Positions 1 to 10,100 of a stretch of 64,000 bases of DNA are shown one piece after another. A model generated the notes under the pieces. The model saw only the letters and a program-made list of their open reading frames with translations, was not told the DNA's origin and ran no database searches. The translations under genes and the position numbers were made by a program. The stretch is from Sphingosinicella sp. (GTDB lineage Bacteria; Pseudomonadota; Alphaproteobacteria; Sphingomonadales; Sphingomonadaceae), in assembly GCF_013911755.1 (NCBI RefSeq), contig NZ_JACESP010000006.1, positions 93,195 to 157,194 on the forward strand. Direction: 5' to 3'. Positions within the stretch are counted from its first letter, which is position 1. Each line of letters opens with the position of its first letter.

Positions 1-2216
1 AGACGGAACGCGCGCTTGTCGGGATCGGCATCGTTGACGGTCACGTCCTCGAAAAACGCGTCGATCGGCGCACGCAGCAAGGCGAGCGCCGCCATCGCGC
101 CTTCGAAATCTTCGGCGGCGACGGCAGCCTCGGCCTTCGGCGCGGCAACGCCGAGCGCCGCGATCAGCGCAGCTTCGGCGGGTTCGGGCGTGTAAGTGGG
201 CGCGTCGGGCGCTGAAGGAAGCTCACCCTTCTTCGCCTCGGCCTTCAAGATGTTCGCCGCACGCTTGTAGCCTGCGAGCAGATTGGCGCCGTCGTCCGTG
301 CCGATGAAGGCCTGAAGCGCCTTCACACGCGCAAGCAGGCGGACGAGATCGTCCTCCCCGCCGAGCGCGAACACGGCATCGATCAGGTCGTGGCGGACAC
401 CGGCCTCACGCTGCTGGACTTTGAGACGGTCAGCAAAGAATTCAACAGCGTTTTCCGGAAAGACCACTGGCTGCGGCAAGAAAAAGGCAATTTTTCCTAC
501 CAAATCACTCAGTGCAAATGAACAATCCCGAGGAACGGGTTCTCGCAGAGCCACGAACAACTCATTGTCGAAGCGCCCTTCGTAGTTTTCCGGGGATGAA
601 ATTGGCGACGTCTTATAGAAAATTCTATCTTGCTCTAAAGCGGAATGATCCAGCTCAAGCCTATACGCAAACAGGCCACGTTCATAAGTCACATCAATCC
701 AATGACGAATGTGCCGATCGAAAAGCCTCTTCAATGAGAACCGTAACCCGCGCTCAATATAACGGATAGAGCCAAGTGCGCTCCGCCTAAGCGCGAAAGG
801 ATCCTTTGAACCGGTTGGCTCTTCTAGAATACCAAAGAACGCTCCGACACTGTCCAGCTTATCCGCCAAACTCACCGCCACCGTCACTGGCGCGGTCGGC
901 ACGTCGTCGCCCTGCCCGACCGGCTTGTAGTGATCGCGGATCGCGTCGGCGACGGCATCCGGCAGTCCCTCTTCGCGGGCGTAGTAGCCGCCCATCAGGC
1001 CTTGCAGTTCGGGGAACTCGCCGACCATGCCGGTGGTGAGGTCGGCCTTGCACAGACGCGCCGCCTGTTCGGCGAGGTCAGCATCCGCGCCTTTGACGAT
1101 GCCTTCCTCGACCAGCCAGCGCGCGAGCTTCGCCACGCGCTCCACCTTGTCCGCGACCGTGCCAAGCTTTTCGTGGAACACGATCTCGGAGAGCTTCGCC
1201 GCATGGCTCTCCAGCGTCTTCTTCTTGTCCTGCTCCCAGAAGAAACGCGCATCCGAAAGCCGCGCGGCAAGCACCTTCTGATTGCCCGCGACGATCGACG
1301 CACCGCCGTCGCTCGCGACAATGTTCGCAGTGCAGACGAATGCCGGAGCGAGCTTGCCCGCCATGTCGCGGCACACGAAATACTTCTGGTTTTTCGCGGC
1401 GGTGAGCTGGATCACCTCCGGCGGCACATCGAGGAACGCCGGATCGAAGCGCCCGAGCAGCGGCACCGGCCATTCGGTGAGGCCCGCGTTCTCCTCGGCA
1501 AGCGCCGCATCCGCCACCAGCTGCAGCCCCGCGTCCGCCGCAAGCCGCTCGGCGGTGTCCGCGATGATCCCCGCGCGCTCTTCCGACGACACGATCACGT
1601 GTGCGGCGCGGAGCTTCGGCGCGTAATCGTCCGCGTCCGCAATCTCGATCGCGCCGGAGGACATGAAGCGGTGGCCGAGCGTCGTTCGGCCCGAAGCGAC
1701 GCCCGCGATCTCGAACGGCACCACCTCGCCGCCCAAGAGCGCAACGATGCCCTTCAGCGGCCGCACCCAGCGCAGCGATTCGGTGGAGAGGCTCGCCTCG
1801 CCCCAGCGCATCGATTTCGGCCACGGGAAGGCGCGCACCACGGCGGGCACGGCCTGCGCGAGCACGTCCGCCGTCTTGCGGCCGGGCTTGGCGATCACCG
1901 CGAAGTAGACCCCGTCCCGCTCTTCGAGCTGGTCCTGCGTCAGGCCGGTCTTGCGGAGGAAACCTTCGAGCGCCTGCGGCGGCGCGGAGGTGCGCGGGCC
2001 TTTCAGCTCTTCCGACACCGCCTCGGTCTCGGCGGGGAGCCCACGCGCGATGAGCGCGACGCGGCGCGGCGTCACGAAGGTTTCGATCGCTTGCGCCTTC
2101 AGCCCCGCGCCCGCGATCTCGGCGGCAAGCAGCCGCGCGAGGTCGGCGGCGGCCTGCCGCTGCATCCGCGCCGGGATTTCCTCGCTGAAAAGTTCGAGCA
2201 GGAAGTCGGCCATCAT
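1..2216 (-). CDS. glyS: Glycyl-tRNA synthetase beta subunit (C-terminus cut by window edge)
   Basis: Beta chain of the heterotetrameric class II glycyl-tRNA synthetase, which with GlyQ charges tRNA-Gly in the cytoplasm. The N-terminus [18 protein letters not shown] and the late segments [25 protein letters not shown] and [12 protein letters not shown] are typical of the family. The start is ATGATG at 2216/2213, overlapping the glyQ stop, so the pair is translationally coupled. About 738 residues lie in the window and the frame is still open at base 1, already longer than the roughly 690 residues of E. coli GlyS. The extra length sits between DPFALRR and FADRLKV (about residues 452-597), where the DNA becomes AT-rich and uses codons rare nearby (TTA, AGA, AGG, ATT), although the frame stays open. 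Identity is secure; the origin of the insert is unknown. Confidence 0.95.
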   Translation of the reverse strand, partial: MMADFLLELFSEEIPARMQRQAAADLARLLAAEIAGAGLKAQAIETFVTPRRVALIARGLPAETEAVSEELKGPRTSAPPQALEGFLRKTGLTQDQLEERDGVYFAVIAKPGRKTADVLAQAVPAVVRAFPWPKSMRWGEASLSTESLRWVRPLKGIVALLGGEVVPFEIAGVASGRTTLGHRFMSSGAIEIADADDYAPKLRAAHVIVSSEERAGIIADTAERLAADAGLQLVADAALAEENAGLTEWPVPLLGRFDPAFLDVPPEVIQLTAAKNQKYFVCRDMAGKLAPAFVCTANIVASDGGASIVAGNQKVLAARLSDARFFWEQDKKKTLESHAAKLSEIVFHEKLGTVADKVERVAKLARWLVEEGIVKGADADLAEQAARLCKADLTTGMVGEFPELQGLMGGYYAREEGLPDAVADAIRDHYKPVGQGDDVPTAPVTVAVSLADKLDSVGAFFGILEEPTGSKDPFALRRSALGSIRYIERGLRFSLKRLFDRHIRHWIDVTYERGLFAYRLELDHSALEQDRIFYKTSPISSPENYEGRFDNELFVALREPVPRDCSFALSDLVGKIAFFLPQPVVFPENAVEFFADRLKVQQREAGVRHDLIDAVFALGGEDDLVRLLARVKALQAFIGTDDGANLLAGYKRAANILKAEAKKGELPSAPDAPTYTPEPAEAALIAALGVAAPKAEAAVAAEDFEGAMAALALLRAPIDAFFEDVTVNDADPDKRAFR

Positions 2217-3079
2217 GCCGTCTCCAGCCAGTGGTTGACCTTCATCCAGCTTTCGCACGCCCCCTTGGCGAGGTCGCGCACGCGGCCGATGTAGGCCTGA
2301 CGCTCGGCGACCGAGATGACGCCGCGCGCATTCAGAAGATTGAAGATGTGGCTCGCCTTGATCGCCTGTTCGTAGGCAGGGAGCGGCAGATCATTATCCA
2401 GCAGCGTCCGGCACATGGCCTGCGCGTCCTTGAACTGGCGGAGCAGCGCCTCGGTGTCCGCGTGTTCGAAATTGTACGCGCTCTGCTGCTGTTCGTTTTG
2501 CAGGAACACGTCGCCGTAGGTCACGCCGCGCCCGTTGAAATCGAGGTCGTAGACGTTGTCGACGCCCTGAATATACATGGCGAGGCGCTCAAGCCCGTAG
2601 GTGATCTCGCCCGCAACCGGCTTGCAATCGTAGCCGCCGACCTGCTGGAAATAGGTGAACTGCGTCACCTCCATGCCGTCGCACCAGACCTCCCAGCCGA
2701 GGCCCCATGCGCCGAGTGTCGGGCTTTCCCAGTCGTCCTCCACGAAGCGGATGTCGTGCTTCGCGAGGTCAACGCCGATCTCGCGCAAACTATCGAGGTA
2801 CGCGTCCTGGATGTCCGCAGGGCTCGGCTTCAGGATCACCTGGAACTGGTAATAATGCTGCAAGCGGTTCGGGTTCTCGCCGTAGCGGCCGTCGGTCGGC
2901 CGGCGCGAGGGCTGCACATAGGCGGCGTTCCAAGGCTTTGGCCCGAGCGCGCGCAGCGTCGTTGCCGGATGGAACGTGCCCGCACCCATTTCCATGTCGT
3001 AGGGCTGCAGGATCACGCAGCCCCGGTCACCCCAAAAACGCTGGAGCGTAAGGATGATCTCCTGAAAACTGAGTGCCAC
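2213..3079 (-). CDS. glyQ: Glycyl-tRNA synthetase alpha subunit
   Basis: Catalytic alpha chain of glycyl-tRNA synthetase, 288 residues, the usual family length. The class II core is visible in [20 protein letters not shown] near the N-terminus, followed by [40 protein letters not shown] and a C-terminal [17 protein letters not shown]. It is first in a two-gene operon with glyS, whose ATG overlaps its TGA. The start follows a 79-base gap after the end of the autotransporter gene, which is transcribed in the same direction. The intergenic sequence shows no obvious T-box or terminator. Confidence 0.97.
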   Translation of the reverse strand: MALSFQEIILTLQRFWGDRGCVILQPYDMEMGAGTFHPATTLRALGPKPWNAAYVQPSRRPTDGRYGENPNRLQHYYQFQVILKPSPADIQDAYLDSLREIGVDLAKHDIRFVEDDWESPTLGAWGLGWEVWCDGMEVTQFTYFQQVGGYDCKPVAGEITYGLERLAMYIQGVDNVYDLDFNGRGVTYGDVFLQNEQQQSAYNFEHADTEALLRQFKDAQAMCRTLLDNDLPLPAYEQAIKASHIFNLLNARGVISVAERQAYIGRVRDLAKGACESWMKVNHWLETA

Positions 3080-3158
3080 GCGCGTCCGCCCTTCGCAGGT
3101 GCAAAAAAGTCGGGACGGCTCTAACGGGCGCAGGCCCTTCCGGCAAGCATCACGGTCC

Positions 3159-6100
3159 TCAGAAGTGCATCGCCAGCGACATGGTGAGCGCGTCGTTGGC
3201 GTAGCCCGAGCCGCCCTCGCGGTCGTAGTTGACGCCGAGCGCCGTGCGTCCGCCGACGTAGTTCGCGCTCGCGCCCGCGCGCCACCCGCTGTCGAGCGAG
3301 GATTTCGATTCGAGGTAGAACGCCGCGCCCGTCGCCACGAACTGGCCCTTCGTGCCGATCACCTGATCGCCGGCGAGCCGGTAGATGTAGGCGCCGCGCA
3401 TCTCCAGCCACAGCTCGCCGTCGCCGAGCGGGATGCCGTAGCCGAGCGCAAGCTTCGAGGTGCCGCGCACGAGGTCGAACGAAACGCTTTCGATATCGAG
3501 GTTGAGCGCGTCGGCGCCGTCCTCGGTGTAGCCGTCCTGCTTCACCTTCAGCAAATTGATGTTGTTGCTGGGCGTAACGCGAAGCCGCTTGCCGAGCGGC
3601 ATCTCGTAGCCGACGGTGAGGTTGCCCGAAAGCTGCGAGCCCGAGAACTTCGCCTTAGCCTCGCGGTCCAGCCCGCCGAAGGTGATGACGCGGCGACTGC
3701 GATAGTCGTTCATCGCATAGCCGGCGGTCGCATCCACGAACAGGCGGCCGAAGCGGATCGTCGTGTAGATGTCGCCCTGCAGGTTCTTCACGACGAGCGG
3801 GCTGTCCGCAAGCCCGTCCGGATCGACCTCGCTCGAAATGTAGCTGAGACCGACGCCGACTGCGGCCTTTTCGCCCATGAGCAGGTCGCCGCCGACGGTG
3901 AGGCCGTAGGAGTTGCCATCGAAGGCCGGGTCGTTGTCCCGCTCCTTCTTGCTGAAGAAGTTGCCGGTCTGCTGGATCCACACGCCGAAGCGTGCGCGCT
4001 CCACCGCGTCGATGCCGCCACCGTGGAACGACTGGCGGATCGTCTGCATCCGGTGGCCGAGCACGCCGAAGCCGGCGTCCTGATTGGCGATGAGCACGCG
4101 TGCTGCCGCGCTGCCGAACGTCGTCGGCGTCATCTGGCGCACGGCGGCCTGCACAGCGGCTTCGTCGCGAAGCGCATTGACCGCGCTCGTCAGCGCCTGC
4201 TCCTCGGCGAGCGCCCCGATCGAGGCTTCGTAGACCTTGCTGTATTCGGTGCTGAGGCCAAGCTCGCCGCCACCCTTGCGCCGAAGGTCGATGCTGATCG
4301 AGTCGGCGTCCACGGTCACGTCGTCGACGGCGTAGATATAGGGCACGCTGTCGGCGGTAAGGATCGTGTCCGGATGGTCGGTCGTGAGGCCGCCGCCTGC
4401 GGTGACGACGTTGATCGTCCGCTCGCCCGCCAGCAGATCGGTGATGTTGAGCTCGATCGCGCTCGTGCCCGTGAAGCTCGCCGCGCCCGCGACATTGATG
4501 CCGGTGAAATCCGTGCCGACGTCGAGGACGATCTTCGAGGCGCCGGACGCGTTCAGGCTCTGCAGGCCGAGGCTGTCCTGCCCCGAAAGGTCAAGCGTGC
4601 CGCCGGTCATGCCGAGCGCGAGCGTGCCGCCGGTCGCGGAGAGCCCGCCGGAAACCGTGCCGCCGCTGATATTCAGCGCGTTGCTGCCGCCGCCGAAGCT
4701 GATCGCGCCGGTGATCGTCCCGCCTGAGACGTTCATCGTGTCGCTGCCCGCCCCAAGGCGCACCGCACCATCGATCGTGCCCGAATTGTTCAGCGTGACA
4801 GCGCCTGCGTTCGCCAAGGTGTCGATCGCGTAGGCGGCAACGTTGTCGCCGCTGAAGCCTGTCGCGTCGATCGTGCCGCTGTTGGTGATCGCGGAGACGT
4901 TTCCGGCCGAATAGATGCCGTAGGCGGTGCGGTTGTTGCCGTTCGCCGTAACCTCGATCGTGCCGCTGTTCGTCACCGAAGTCACCGCCGCGCCCGAATC
5001 GACGCGGATGCCGTAGGCGTTGCCGCCCACGCCGAAGCTGCCGTCGCTGTTCGCGGTGCGATTGCCGCGCACGGTGATGCGGCCGCCGTTCACGATATCG
5101 GGCGCGATGCCGCCGTCGCCAACGCGGATGCCGCTTGCCGCCGCATCGATCGCGGAGGCGGTGATGCTGGAGCCCGACTGGTTGTTGATGCCGCCGCCGA
5201 CGCTCGCCGTGAAGCCGTTGCCGCCCACCACGCGAATCGCATCCGTCTCGCGGCCCGATGTGCTGCCGCTCGCCGTGATCGTCGAGCGGTTGACGATGCC
5301 GTAGGCGTCTGCGCCCGTGCCGACATTGCCGACGACGGTGTTCGCCGTGCCGGTCGCGCCGGGCGACACGAGGATCGCCGGCGCGCCGCCGAGCGCCGCC
5401 ACGGTGCCCGCGACGAGCGTGTGCTTGGTGGTATCGACATCGGCCGGCGCGACGCGGTTGCCGTTCGCATCCACGTAGTAGCGGTCGTTGACGAAGCCGC
5501 CGCCGACCGTGCCGGAAATGAGCACGCTCGCCTTGCCTGAGACTGCGGGTACGATGTCGCCGTCCGACTCCGTCGTCTGCGCGACGCCGGTGCCGATGGT
5601 GCCCGCGTTCGCAATGCCCCCGCCGACCGCGCCGGTGATCGCGAGCCCGGTACCATCCGCGCCGGTCGCGGAGACGCCGCCCGTCACCTTCACGTTGCCG
5701 GTGACTTCACCCGACACGGAAACCGCAGTGGAGCGCGCGCCCGTCACCGAAACGCCGTTCACGCCGAGGTTGCCGTTGAGCCGCGAGGTCACGGAAACGC
5801 CGTAGGAGTCCGTGCCGCCCACCGTGATCGAACTGGCGCTGCCGCTCACCACGTTGCCGGTGAACGTGCCCGTGCCGCCGATCAGCAGGCCGACGTTGTT
5901 GGTGCCGACGGCGTCGCTCGCGCCTGTGCCCGTCACCTGGATCGTGCCGTTGTTGGTGATCGTGCCCGAAAGCCCGCCGCCCGGCGTCACCACCGCTACC
6001 CCGGTGCCGTTCGACTGCGTCGTCGTCTTTACCGTGCGCGAGGCGTTCACCGTCACGCTGTTGCTGGAATCGACCGTGATCGCCGTGCCGCTCGAAACGT

Positions 6101-6284
6101 CGACGGTGCCGTCGACGATGACGTTGCCTGGGCCGCTGTTCGCGTTCGATGTGGTGATCGCCGTGTTGCGCGTGCCCGTGACGGTCAGGTCCGCCGCGGT
6201 CGCCGGTCCGGCGGCAAGCGCGATCAGGGAGACGCCGGTGCAAATGTTGGCGATGAAAGACGAGGTGACGCGGGACGTGTTCAT
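3159..6284 (-). CDS. Autotransporter (type Va secretion) with repetitive adhesin-like passenger
   Basis: A 1041-residue outer-membrane autotransporter. Residues 1-30 form a Sec signal peptide ending ATAADL. Residues 31 to about 640 form a low-complexity passenger rich in Gly, Ser, Thr, Asn and Val with repeated NSGTI and GTITGA-like units, as expected for a beta-helix. A helical linker follows. From about residue 765 ([20 protein letters not shown] onward) a 12-stranded autotransporter barrel runs to the C-terminal MHF, whose terminal Phe is the usual BAM recognition residue. The ATG is preceded by a GAAAGG ribosome site. The family secretes its passenger to the cell surface. No protease triad is visible, so an adhesin or biofilm role is more likely than an enzymatic one, but the ligand cannot be inferred. 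Confidence 0.93.
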   Translation of the reverse strand: MNTSRVTSSFIANICTGVSLIALAAGPATAADLTVTGTRNTAITTSNANSGPGNVIVDGTVDVSSGTAITVDSSNSVTVNASRTVKTTTQSNGTGVAVVTPGGGLSGTITNNGTIQVTGTGASDAVGTNNVGLLIGGTGTFTGNVVSGSASSITVGGTDSYGVSVTSRLNGNLGVNGVSVTGARSTAVSVSGEVTGNVKVTGGVSATGADGTGLAITGAVGGGIANAGTIGTGVAQTTESDGDIVPAVSGKASVLISGTVGGGFVNDRYYVDANGNRVAPADVDTTKHTLVAGTVAALGGAPAILVSPGATGTANTVVGNVGTGADAYGIVNRSTITASGSTSGRETDAIRVVGGNGFTASVGGGINNQSGSSITASAIDAAASGIRVGDGGIAPDIVNGGRITVRGNRTANSDGSFGVGGNAYGIRVDSGAAVTSVTNSGTIEVTANGNNRTAYGIYSAGNVSAITNSGTIDATGFSGDNVAAYAIDTLANAGAVTLNNSGTIDGAVRLGAGSDTMNVSGGTITGAISFGGGSNALNISGGTVSGGLSATGGTLALGMTGGTLDLSGQDSLGLQSLNASGASKIVLDVGTDFTGINVAGAASFTGTSAIELNITDLLAGERTINVVTAGGGLTTDHPDTILTADSVPYIYAVDDVTVDADSISIDLRRKGGGELGLSTEYSKVYEASIGALAEEQALTSAVNALRDEAAVQAAVRQMTPTTFGSAAARVLIANQDAGFGVLGHRMQTIRQSFHGGGIDAVERARFGVWIQQTGNFFSKKERDNDPAFDGNSYGLTVGGDLLMGEKAAVGVGLSYISSEVDPDGLADSPLVVKNLQGDIYTTIRFGRLFVDATAGYAMNDYRSRRVITFGGLDREAKAKFSGSQLSGNLTVGYEMPLGKRLRVTPSNNINLLKVKQDGYTEDGADALNLDIESVSFDLVRGTSKLALGYGIPLGDGELWLEMRGAYIYRLAGDQVIGTKGQFVATGAAFYLESKSSLDSGWRAGASANYVGGRTALGVNYDREGGSGYANDALTMSLAMHF

Positions 6285-6520
6285 GGGGCCCTTTCAGATA
6301 CTGCCAGCAGCACCACGCATGACCAGTAGCCCACCCCACTCGGGCCACCGGAACGCCGCACGATACCGCCTCCCTGGCGCTTTGAAACGCTTAGTGGCGG
6401 ATAGGGCCAAGCCCTGTCGTCGTCAATGGTCCGGCCCCTGCCCGCCTACCTGACGAAGCCGTCAGCGTGTCTTTGTGCAACAGCTTTTGGTAGCGTTGCC
6501 GCGGGAGGAGCAGAACCACC

Positions 6521-8035
6521 ATGCATCCATATGTTTTTGCCGAAAAGACCCCGGACAAGACCGCGATCATCATCGCCGAAACCGGCGAAGCGCTCACTTA
6601 TCGGGCGCTCGAGGCGCTTTCGAACCGGGTCGCGCAGCTGATCCGCGCGCACGGTCTGAAGCGCGGCGACGTGATCGCGCTGATGATGGAAAACTGCCTG
6701 GAGTTCATTCCGATCTGCTGGGGCGCGCAGCGGTCGGGCATTATCTTTACAGCGATTTCGACCCGGCTCGGGTTCGACGAGGCGCAATACATCATCGCCG
6801 ATTCAGGGGCGAGAATGCTGTTCGCAAGCCCCGGCCTCGCCGACGTTGCCGCAAGGCTCGAGGTACCCGGTGCACGGTTCTCGGTGGGCGGCGCGATTTC
6901 CGGCTTCGAAGACTTCGGCGCTGCCGTCGCGGCGATGCCGGACACGCGCATCGCCGACGAATCGCAGGGCCGCGACATGCTCTATTCGTCCGGCACCACC
7001 GGCCGCCCGAAAGGCGTCATCGGGCCGCTCCCCGAAGGGCCTGTCGACGAGGTGAGCCCGCTCTTCATGCTGACGAAGATGATCTACAGTTTCGACGAGA
7101 ACATGATCTATCTGTCGCCCGCGCCGCTCTATCATGCAGCACCGCTGCGCTATTCAATGTCGGTGCACCGCGTGGGCGGTACGCTCGTCGTGATGAAGAA
7201 GTTCGATCCGGAGCGCTATCTCGCGCTCGTCGAACAGCACCGTGTCACGCACACACAGCTCGTGCCGACGATGTTCGTGCGGATGCTGAAGCTGCCTGAC
7301 GAAATCCGCGCGCGGTACGACCTCTCCAGCCTCCGGGTGGCGATCCACGCCGCGGCGCCATGCCCCGTGGAGGTCAAGCGCCGGATGATCGACTGGTGGG
7401 GGGAGACGATCTACGAATATTATGCATCCACCGAAGGCACCGGTTTTTGCGCGGTGAGCCCGCAGGAATGGCTGAAGAAGCCCGGCACGGTCGGCCGTTC
7501 GCTGCTCGGCGAGATTCGCATACTCGACGAGGAAGACAATGTGCTGCCGCCGGGACGCGAAGGCCGCATCTATTTCGCGGGCGGCGGCGAGTTCGCCTAT
7601 CATAACGATCCCGAGAAGACGAAAAGCGCCCAGCACGAGGAGCACGGCGCCACCTTCGGCGACATCGGCTACATCGACGAGGACGGCTACCTCTTCCTCA
7701 CCGACCGCGCCGCCTACATGATCATCACGGGCGGCGTGAACGTCTATCCGCAGGAAGCCGAGAACGTGCTCGTCATGCATCCCAAGGTGGCCGACGTTGC
7801 TGTGTTCGGCATCCCGCACGAGGAGATGGGCGAGGAAGTGAAGGCGGTGGTGCAGCCGCGCGATTGGGCCGATGCGGGGCCGGACCTTGAAGCCGAGCTC
7901 ATCGCCTTCGCCCGCGCCCACCTCAGCCATGTCAAATGCCCGCGCTCGGTCGATTTCGAACAGGAGCTGCCGCGGCACGATACGGGCAAGCTCTACAAGC
8001 GCCTGCTGAAGGACCGTTACAGTCAGGTCCAGTGA
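6521..8035 (+). CDS. AMP-forming acyl-CoA synthetase / fatty acid-CoA ligase
   Basis: ANL-superfamily adenylating enzyme, 504 residues, that activates a carboxylic acid to acyl-AMP and then acyl-CoA. The P-loop signature YSSGTTGRPKGV lies near residue 155, the adenine/acid motif YEYYASTEG near 298, the hinge region GDIGYIDEDGYLFLTDR near 380, and the catalytic Lys in the C-terminal TGKLYKR. A GGGAGGAG ribosome site stands about 10 bases before the ATG. No neighbouring beta-oxidation genes are present, so the substrate (medium or long chain, or aromatic) cannot be set. It converges on the PEP-CTERM gene and ends inside a strong bidirectional terminator. Confidence 0.92.
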   Translation: MHPYVFAEKTPDKTAIIIAETGEALTYRALEALSNRVAQLIRAHGLKRGDVIALMMENCLEFIPICWGAQRSGIIFTAISTRLGFDEAQYIIADSGARMLFASPGLADVAARLEVPGARFSVGGAISGFEDFGAAVAAMPDTRIADESQGRDMLYSSGTTGRPKGVIGPLPEGPVDEVSPLFMLTKMIYSFDENMIYLSPAPLYHAAPLRYSMSVHRVGGTLVVMKKFDPERYLALVEQHRVTHTQLVPTMFVRMLKLPDEIRARYDLSSLRVAIHAAAPCPVEVKRRMIDWWGETIYEYYASTEGTGFCAVSPQEWLKKPGTVGRSLLGEIRILDEEDNVLPPGREGRIYFAGGGEFAYHNDPEKTKSAQHEEHGATFGDIGYIDEDGYLFLTDRAAYMIITGGVNVYPQEAENVLVMHPKVADVAVFGIPHEEMGEEVKAVVQPRDWADAGPDLEAELIAFARAHLSHVKCPRSVDFEQELPRHDTGKLYKRLLKDRYSQVQ

Positions 8036-8070
8036 AAAAGGGGGGGCCGAAGGCGCGCCCCCTTTTTCAC
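8032..8070. terminator. Bidirectional intrinsic terminator between convergent genes
   Basis: A perfect 13-base inverted repeat (GTGAAAAAGGGGG at 8032-8044, CCCCCTTTTTCAC at 8058-8070). The A-tract and T-tract are part of the stem, so it can act on both strands. The stop codon of the acyl-CoA ligase lies inside the left arm, and the opposing PEP-CTERM gene stops at 8086, just beyond. Confidence 0.93.
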
Positions 8071-8085
8071 AACGACCGTCTGCGC

Positions 8086-8862
8086 CTATTTGCGGCGGCG
8101 TCGCAGCGCGCCTACCCCTGCGAATCCAAGGCCCAACAGGCCCAGAATCGCCGGTTCGGGCACGTCGACGGGCGGGTCGGGATCGGGGATCACGACGTCC
8201 TCGGTGAGACCGGCGTAAAGCACCTGACTCTGGCTATAGTTGTAGAAACCGAACGAGCCATTGCTGAACGCCCCAATGCCCGCATCGAGCACCGTTACGC
8301 TGATCTCGAGAATGTCGTTGACGTAAACCTCAATGAGGTTCGGAAGGAACACGAGGTCGAACGTATACTCGACATTATCGACCCAGCCCGTCGAGCCGAG
8401 ATTCGCGCCCCGCGCGATCTCCGAGACGACACCATCATGGTTCCAATAGTCATCGCTCGGCGTGCTCGCTCCGGCGCCGGTCACGCGGGAAAGCGCGAGG
8501 CCGTCGCTCGCGAGACCTTGATCGCCCTGCTTCCAGTCGATCAGGATAAAATCGGCCGATGCCGAGTTGATTTCGCCGTCGCTGTAGCCGAGCACGAAGC
8601 CGACGAAATCATTATCACCGTCGGCGCCCACCTTGATTGTTCCCGAAAGTGCCGTGCCTTGGGCGTTGGCGCCGTCCTTGAAGAAGATTGTCGGCTCACC
8701 GTTGATGGTCTGCAGCACGGCGTCATTGCCGGCCTGCACCACCCAGTTCGCCGAACTGCTGTTGTTCAGGGTGTCCCACTGCCAGTCTGACAGGTCCACC
8801 GGCGCAGCCAGCGCGGGCGTTGCCGCAAGTGTCACCACTCCGGCGAGAAGTACCAAACGCAT
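8086..8862 (-). CDS. PEP-CTERM sorted surface protein with thrombospondin C-terminal-like domain
   Basis: Exported 258-residue protein. Residues 1-19 are a signal peptide ending PALA. The C-terminus has the full PEP-CTERM tripartite signal: VPEP, a hydrophobic segment (ILGLLGLGFAGVGA) and RRRRK, the form recognised by exosortase. The body resembles the thrombospondin C-terminal lectin-like jelly roll: NDFVGFVLGYSDG, a later DWKQG, and a terminal block ending GSFGFYNYSQSQVLYAG (family: FVGFVFGYQ, WKQ, FSQ). The gene has its own sigma-54-type promoter. No exosortase or polysaccharide genes are in the window, so the sorting machinery must be elsewhere. Such proteins are usually cell-surface or EPS-matrix components; the ligand is unknown. 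Confidence 0.88.
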   Translation of the reverse strand: MRLVLLAGVVTLAATPALAAPVDLSDWQWDTLNNSSSANWVVQAGNDAVLQTINGEPTIFFKDGANAQGTALSGTIKVGADGDNDFVGFVLGYSDGEINSASADFILIDWKQGDQGLASDGLALSRVTGAGASTPSDDYWNHDGVVSEIARGANLGSTGWVDNVEYTFDLVFLPNLIEVYVNDILEISVTVLDAGIGAFSNGSFGFYNYSQSQVLYAGLTEDVVIPDPDPPVDVPEPAILGLLGLGFAGVGALRRRRK

Positions 8863-8916
8863 TTTCCGTCCCCTTCGTTACGGACGCGAACCTGTTTCAC
8901 GCCACCGGACGAGGGG

Positions 8917-8934
8917 ATGCAGGATTGGTGCCAA
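8917..8934 (-). promoter_or_regulatory. Sigma-54 (-24/-12) promoter for the PEP-CTERM gene
   Basis: Read on the minus strand the sequence is TTGGCACCAATCCTGCAT. GG (-24, at 8932-8931) and GC (-12, at 8920-8919) are separated by exactly 10 bases, matching TGGCAC-N5-TTGC-type RpoN promoters except C for T before the TGC. Transcription would start near 8907, leaving a leader of about 45 bases before the ATG at 8862. PEP-CTERM genes in other bacteria are known to be controlled by RpoN with the PrsK/PrsR two-component system, which fits. Confidence 0.8.
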
Positions 8935-8973
8935 GGATTAATTCTCACATATTTTCAAAGCGCAAATAATATT

Positions 8974-9022
8974 CCAGAAGGAAATTTATTTCCGTAATGT
9001 AAGAAATTTCGACACCTTCTGG
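8974..9022. promoter_or_regulatory. Dyad upstream of the sigma-54 promoter (enhancer-binding-protein site candidate)
   Basis: Outer arms CCAGAAGG (8974-8981) and CCTTCTGG (9015-9022) form an 8-base inverted repeat. They enclose two further palindromes, GGAAATTTATTTCC (8980-8993) and GAAATTTC (9003-9010), in an AT-rich spacer. The block begins about 42 bases upstream of the -24 element on the minus strand, an ordinary distance for an AtoC/PrsR-type activator. It also overlaps the region just upstream of the divergent TraB/GumN gene. Confidence 0.6.
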
Positions 9023-9054
9023 CGTAACGCAAAGCCTGCTCCTATGTTCGCACC

Positions 9055-9981
9055 ATGCTATCAAGACTTTGCGCGGCTCTCGGCGCCCTCATCCTGATCG
9101 CCTGCACGGGAGAAGCCCCCGGCAGTGCACGGAACGAAACGCCGGCAAGCACGCCGGGCACCGTCGTGGCGGCAGCGGGCCCCGCGCTCTGGGCGGTAAA
9201 GGATGCCGATACGACGATCTATCTGTTCGGCACGATCCATATGTTGCCCGAGGGCACCGACTGGATGCGGCCCGCCATCGCCAAAGCCTTTGACGCCTCC
9301 GACACGCTCGTACTCGAAGTGCTTGGCACCAACGACGCGAAGGCGACGACCCCCGTTATTCTGAAGATGGGCTACACGCCCGGACTGCCCCCGCTCGCCG
9401 AGCGCGTGCCAGCGGGCGAGCGGGACGAGCTTGCCGCAGCGATCACGCACGCCGGTGTCCCTGTCGCCGCGCTCGACGCAATGGAAACCTGGCTCGCCAC
9501 CATGTCGCTCTCAACCGCGCGCATCCAGAAGCTCGGCTACGGCATCGAAGGCGGCGTCGAATACCAGCTTTCCACGCGCGCCGCTGCGCAGAGGAAGCGC
9601 ATCGAGGGGCTGGAAACGATGGCCGAGCAACTCGGCTTCTTCGATACGCTGCCCGAGGCGGAGCAGCGCACATTGCTCGTCAACTCGCTTGACGACATCG
9701 ACGATATCGATGCCGTGATCAAAAACGCCGTGAACAGCTGGGTCGTGGGCGACATCGACGCCGTCGCCGATTTGCTCGAAGACGACACGCGCGATTCGCC
9801 CGGCCTCGCCAAGCGCCTCCTCACCGACCGCAACCTCAGCTGGGCGAACTGGATCGAAAAGCGCCTCGAATCCACTCCAGGCACGGTGTTCGTCGCCGTC
9901 GGCAGCGGGCACCTCGCGGGCAAGGACAGCGTACAATCGATGCTGGAAGCGAAGGGCCTGAAGGTCGAGCGGCTGAACTAG
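9055..9981 (+). CDS. TraB/GumN family lipoprotein
   Basis: Lipoprotein of 308 residues. The N-terminus MLSRLCAALGALILIACTG carries a lipobox (LIAC, Cys near residue 17). The family signature follows: ALWAVKDADTTIYLFGTIHMLP, with the GTIH motif that supplies putative metal ligands in the TraB/Tiki/EreA fold, and a C-terminal FVAVGSGHLAGKDS segment with the second conserved GxxH. Members are proposed metalloproteases or hydrolases, but the bacterial GumN-type function is not established. No ribosome site precedes the ATG. A TATGTT element at 9043-9048 would place transcription close to the ATG, suggesting a leaderless message (inference). Confidence 0.88.
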   Translation: MLSRLCAALGALILIACTGEAPGSARNETPASTPGTVVAAAGPALWAVKDADTTIYLFGTIHMLPEGTDWMRPAIAKAFDASDTLVLEVLGTNDAKATTPVILKMGYTPGLPPLAERVPAGERDELAAAITHAGVPVAALDAMETWLATMSLSTARIQKLGYGIEGGVEYQLSTRAAAQRKRIEGLETMAEQLGFFDTLPEAEQRTLLVNSLDDIDDIDAVIKNAVNSWVVGDIDAVADLLEDDTRDSPGLAKRLLTDRNLSWANWIEKRLESTPGTVFVAVGSGHLAGKDSVQSMLEAKGLKVERLN

Positions 9982-10100
9982 CGCTGCGGTAGCCCCGAAT
10001 CCCTTGCGTTTCCGCGCTTCGGCGTGTACGGGCACCGCTTCCCGAGCGGCTGGTCATCCCTGGAGGCGGCCGCGGGGATTGAACGAATGGAGATATACAG

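Noticed and set aside
930-2294. Long plus-strand open frame (454 codons) opposite glyS
   Set aside because: It is antisense to an unmistakable glyS frame, Arg/His-rich without any motif, and reflects the GC bias of the third codon position.
3099-4727. 542-codon plus-strand frame opposite the autotransporter
   Set aside because: No motif or ribosome site; amino acids mirror the repetitive passenger/barrel gene in reverse.
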